Assembly: GCA_002304925.1 (NCBI GenBank)
Contig: DBPT01000011.1
Coordinates: 1 to 64,000, forward strand
Direction: 5' to 3'
Origin: Prolixibacteraceae bacterium UBA1413
GTDB lineage: Bacteria; Bacteroidota; Bacteroidia; Bacteroidales; Prolixibacteraceae
Length of the DNA stretch: 64,000 bases
Part shown: in pieces, positions 62,276 through 64,000 of the stretch
Layout: each line of letters begins with the position of its first letter
Position numbering within the stretch: the first letter of the stretch is position 1
Translations under genes and position numbers: made by a program
The notes under the pieces: model-generated
What the model was told of the DNA's origin: nothing
The model's input: only the letters and a program-made list of their open reading frames with translations
Database searches by the model: none

Positions 62276-64000
62276 TTATTTGGGGGTGGAATCCTGATGT
62301 TTCCGGTATTTGGTGATATGGGTGGCTGCCTCCAGCATGGTGGTCACCCAAATCCTGTCATCGTTCTCTTTCAGGAATTGCAGCAATTCACGGTGGGCTT
62401 CGGCAGAGACGTCGATGTCGTGTTCCCCTCCCACGCCGTGGAAGAGAAAGACCAGCAGGGAGTGGCTTTCCATGGCTTTTTTCACCAGGCCGATCAGCTG
62501 TTCTCCGCTTTCCCCATTGATCATAAAGCTGCCCACATAAGGAAGAGCGACGGTCATGATATTTTCCATTTGAGCACGGACGCCCCGGGCCACGGGAAAC
62601 TCATTCATCACCTCCTCCACAAAGGATTGTCCGCCGGCCAGGGTATCGCCACAGGTATAGGCAAAACTGCGTGTTTTCTTTCCGTCGACGCCTTCCAGGA
62701 TCAGGTTTGTAATTTTGATTTCCTCCATGAAGCGGGCGACGCTGTACCGGCTCAGGTCATTTTCGGGATTCACCCAGGAACGGCCGGGCAGACTGGCGTC
62801 GCAGGGATGAAACAGGGTATGGTTGCCCAGTTCGTGGCCGTTGGCGGCAGCCCGTTTCCATTCGAAGCTTCTGTTGCGGAAGGGCACCGAATTTCCGGGG
62901 ATGTAAAAGGTGCCTTTCATGCCGTGGGCGTCGAGCTGGCGGATGGCCTGGTCGAGGTGGACATTCAGTCCGTCGTCGTAGGTGAGGACCACAGCGCAGG
63001 ATTTCCCGCGCCAGGGGTGGCTGTCGGCAAATTCGGCATCCCAGGTTTGAAAGGGAGAGGCCGGCAATCCCGCTTTGTTGTACAGGTTGGCCCCGTCGGG
63101 ATTGTCGGCCCAGGCATACCTGGCCCTTTCGGGACGGGCCACCGCATGGTGGCGTAACGAAATCCGGTCACCCGTGATACGGGCTTCGGCAGGGAAGTAT
63201 TTTCCGTCGGCCCCGGCTACCTCAAAGCGGGCCAGGGGCTCCCCGTCCCGGGAAACCAATCCGCTCCCCACATGGTCAAAGACCAGGAGCATCGAGTCGC
63301 CGCTGACGGTATGGGATTGATAGAGAGGTCCCGACCAGACCACCGAGGTATCGCCGTAAGCCAGCCTGAAAGCTCCCAGGGCGAGGCGTTCCCCCACCTC
63401 CTTTTTATTCAGGGGATGGATGTCGTTCCATTCGCCCAGGTCAATAGTCACCGCCATGGCAGTGTTGGTTTCCCCGAGGGCCTTTCGCTGGGCTTCCCTG
63501 AGTTCGGCCCACTGGCTTTCGGCAGGAAGATAGTCGACCTCCATAAAGTTGGCCAGTTGCACGAAAAGGAAGGGAAGGTCTCCCTGATTCCACTGGTTGC
63601 GCCAGTCGCGTATCAAGGCGGGCAGGTATTCGCGGTATGCTTCGGCGTTGCCGGCGTTGGTTTCCCCCTGGTACCAGAGAAATCCTTTGGCGGCATAGCC
63701 CGTCACGGGGGCCACCATGGCATTGAAGAGGGCCGCGGGTTGGTTCTGGGCGCTGAACTGGGGTATCCTCGGCCTGGGGGTGAAGACCTCGCCTACCTTA
63801 TAGTGCCACTCACCGCGCAGGTCAACGGTGTGACCGCCGGCCTCCAGAAAATAGGGTTTGTCAGGCACAAATCCCCCCTTCCCCGAGTCGTTGGTGACCC
63901 GTACGACAATCAGGTTCTTCCCCGCCTTGAGAAGCCCTTCGGGCACCGTATAACGGCGGGGAGGATACTGGTAGGTGATGTTACCTACCTGCCGGCCATT
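62276..64000 (-). CDS. SASA esterase-polysaccharide deacetylase fusion (5' end outside window)
   Basis: The frame is open to the right edge; 574 residues are visible, N-terminus missing. First part (to about residue 270): a SASA sialate O-acetylesterase-type SGNH domain with GFLWYQGETNAG, preceded by YQYPPRRYTVPEGLLKAGKN as in known SASA proteins, and IDLGEWNDIHPLNKKEVGER holding the catalytic Asp/His segment. Second part (about 330-560): a NodB polysaccharide deacetylase domain with VVLTYDDGLNVH (Asp pair), GHELGNHTLFHP (His pair) and LLVFLFHGVGGEHD. Both domains remove acyl groups from carbohydrates, so one polypeptide could strip O- and N-acetyl groups. The neighbouring GH27 and GH2 suggest hemicellulose or host glycans. 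Confidence 0.88.
   Translation of the reverse strand, partial: NGRQVGNITYQYPPRRYTVPEGLLKAGKNLIVVRVTNDSGKGGFVPDKPYFLEAGGHTVDLRGEWHYKVGEVFTPRPRIPQFSAQNQPAALFNAMVAPVTGYAAKGFLWYQGETNAGNAEAYREYLPALIRDWRNQWNQGDLPFLFVQLANFMEVDYLPAESQWAELREAQRKALGETNTAMAVTIDLGEWNDIHPLNKKEVGERLALGAFRLAYGDTSVVWSGPLYQSHTVSGDSMLLVFDHVGSGLVSRDGEPLARFEVAGADGKYFPAEARITGDRISLRHHAVARPERARYAWADNPDGANLYNKAGLPASPFQTWDAEFADSHPWRGKSCAVVLTYDDGLNVHLDQAIRQLDAHGMKGTFYIPGNSVPFRNRSFEWKRAAANGHELGNHTLFHPCDASLPGRSWVNPENDLSRYSVARFMEEIKITNLILEGVDGKKTRSFAYTCGDTLAGGQSFVEEVMNEFPVARGVRAQMENIMTVALPYVGSFMINGESGEQLIGLVKKAMESHSLLVFLFHGVGGEHDIDVSAEAHRELLQFLKENDDRIWVTTMLEAATHITKYRKHQDSTPK

Overview
The window looks like a chromosome segment from a Bacteroidota bacterium, most likely of the Bacteroidales/Marinilabiliales type; the species cannot be told. 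The signs are paired SusC/SusD genes, type IX secretion (T9SS) genes (gldH, porW/sprE, porX), four secreted proteins ending in T9SS sorting domains, a Bacteroidota-type Mrp, an HU-CCDC81/SPOR protein, and repeated TAnnTTTG promoter -7 boxes in place of sigma70-type boxes. No rRNA, tRNA, CRISPR array or insertion sequence was found.

Layout. 1-3550 (minus): a GH2 beta-mannosidase lipoprotein cut by the left edge, then pgk. 3736-14320 (plus): a housekeeping and T9SS run of DNA polymerase III delta', ricT/PSP1, gldH, trmB, an alkyltransferase-like protein, mrp, porW/sprE and porX. 14367-15871 (minus): mlaF and mlaE. 16023-21159: sugar-nucleotide genes (manC, rfbB, galE), a small secreted repeat protein and an HU/SPOR envelope protein. 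21387-29833: two inverted copies of a two-gene cassette (membrane TPR protein plus CxxCH-bearing beta-propeller lipoprotein) flanking a T9SS-secreted GH128 glucanase. 29924-38240: three more T9SS cargo proteins (CBM9-like/Ig, CotH/lamin-tail, GH5 with CBM6-like modules). 38421-51624: a six-gene operon, fasciclin-SusC-SusD-fasciclin-SusC-SusD, ending in a hairpin terminator. 51744-54076: a HAD hydrolase, then a tryptophan attenuator (leader peptide with four consecutive Trp codons, antiterminator, terminator) in front of trpB2. 54363-64000: an MBL-fold hydrolase, a His/Tyr/Trp-rich secreted protein, a decayed WYL-type regulator, a GH27 alpha-galactosidase, an SLC12-like transporter, and a SASA esterase-polysaccharide deacetylase fusion cut by the right edge.

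How it fits together. Region 21-52 kb reads as a glycan-use locus, plausibly for beta-1,3-glucan (GH128 plus GH5). Its secreted enzymes would leave the cell through the T9SS, two of whose parts and whose PorX regulator lie 10-30 kb upstream. SusC/SusD pairs would import the products, and fasciclin lipoproteins sit where surface glycan-binding proteins usually are. No local PUL regulator is visible. The most notable regulatory element is the ribosome-mediated Trp attenuator at 52505-52642. The most notable uncharacterised system is the duplicated haem-motif propeller/membrane-TPR cassette.
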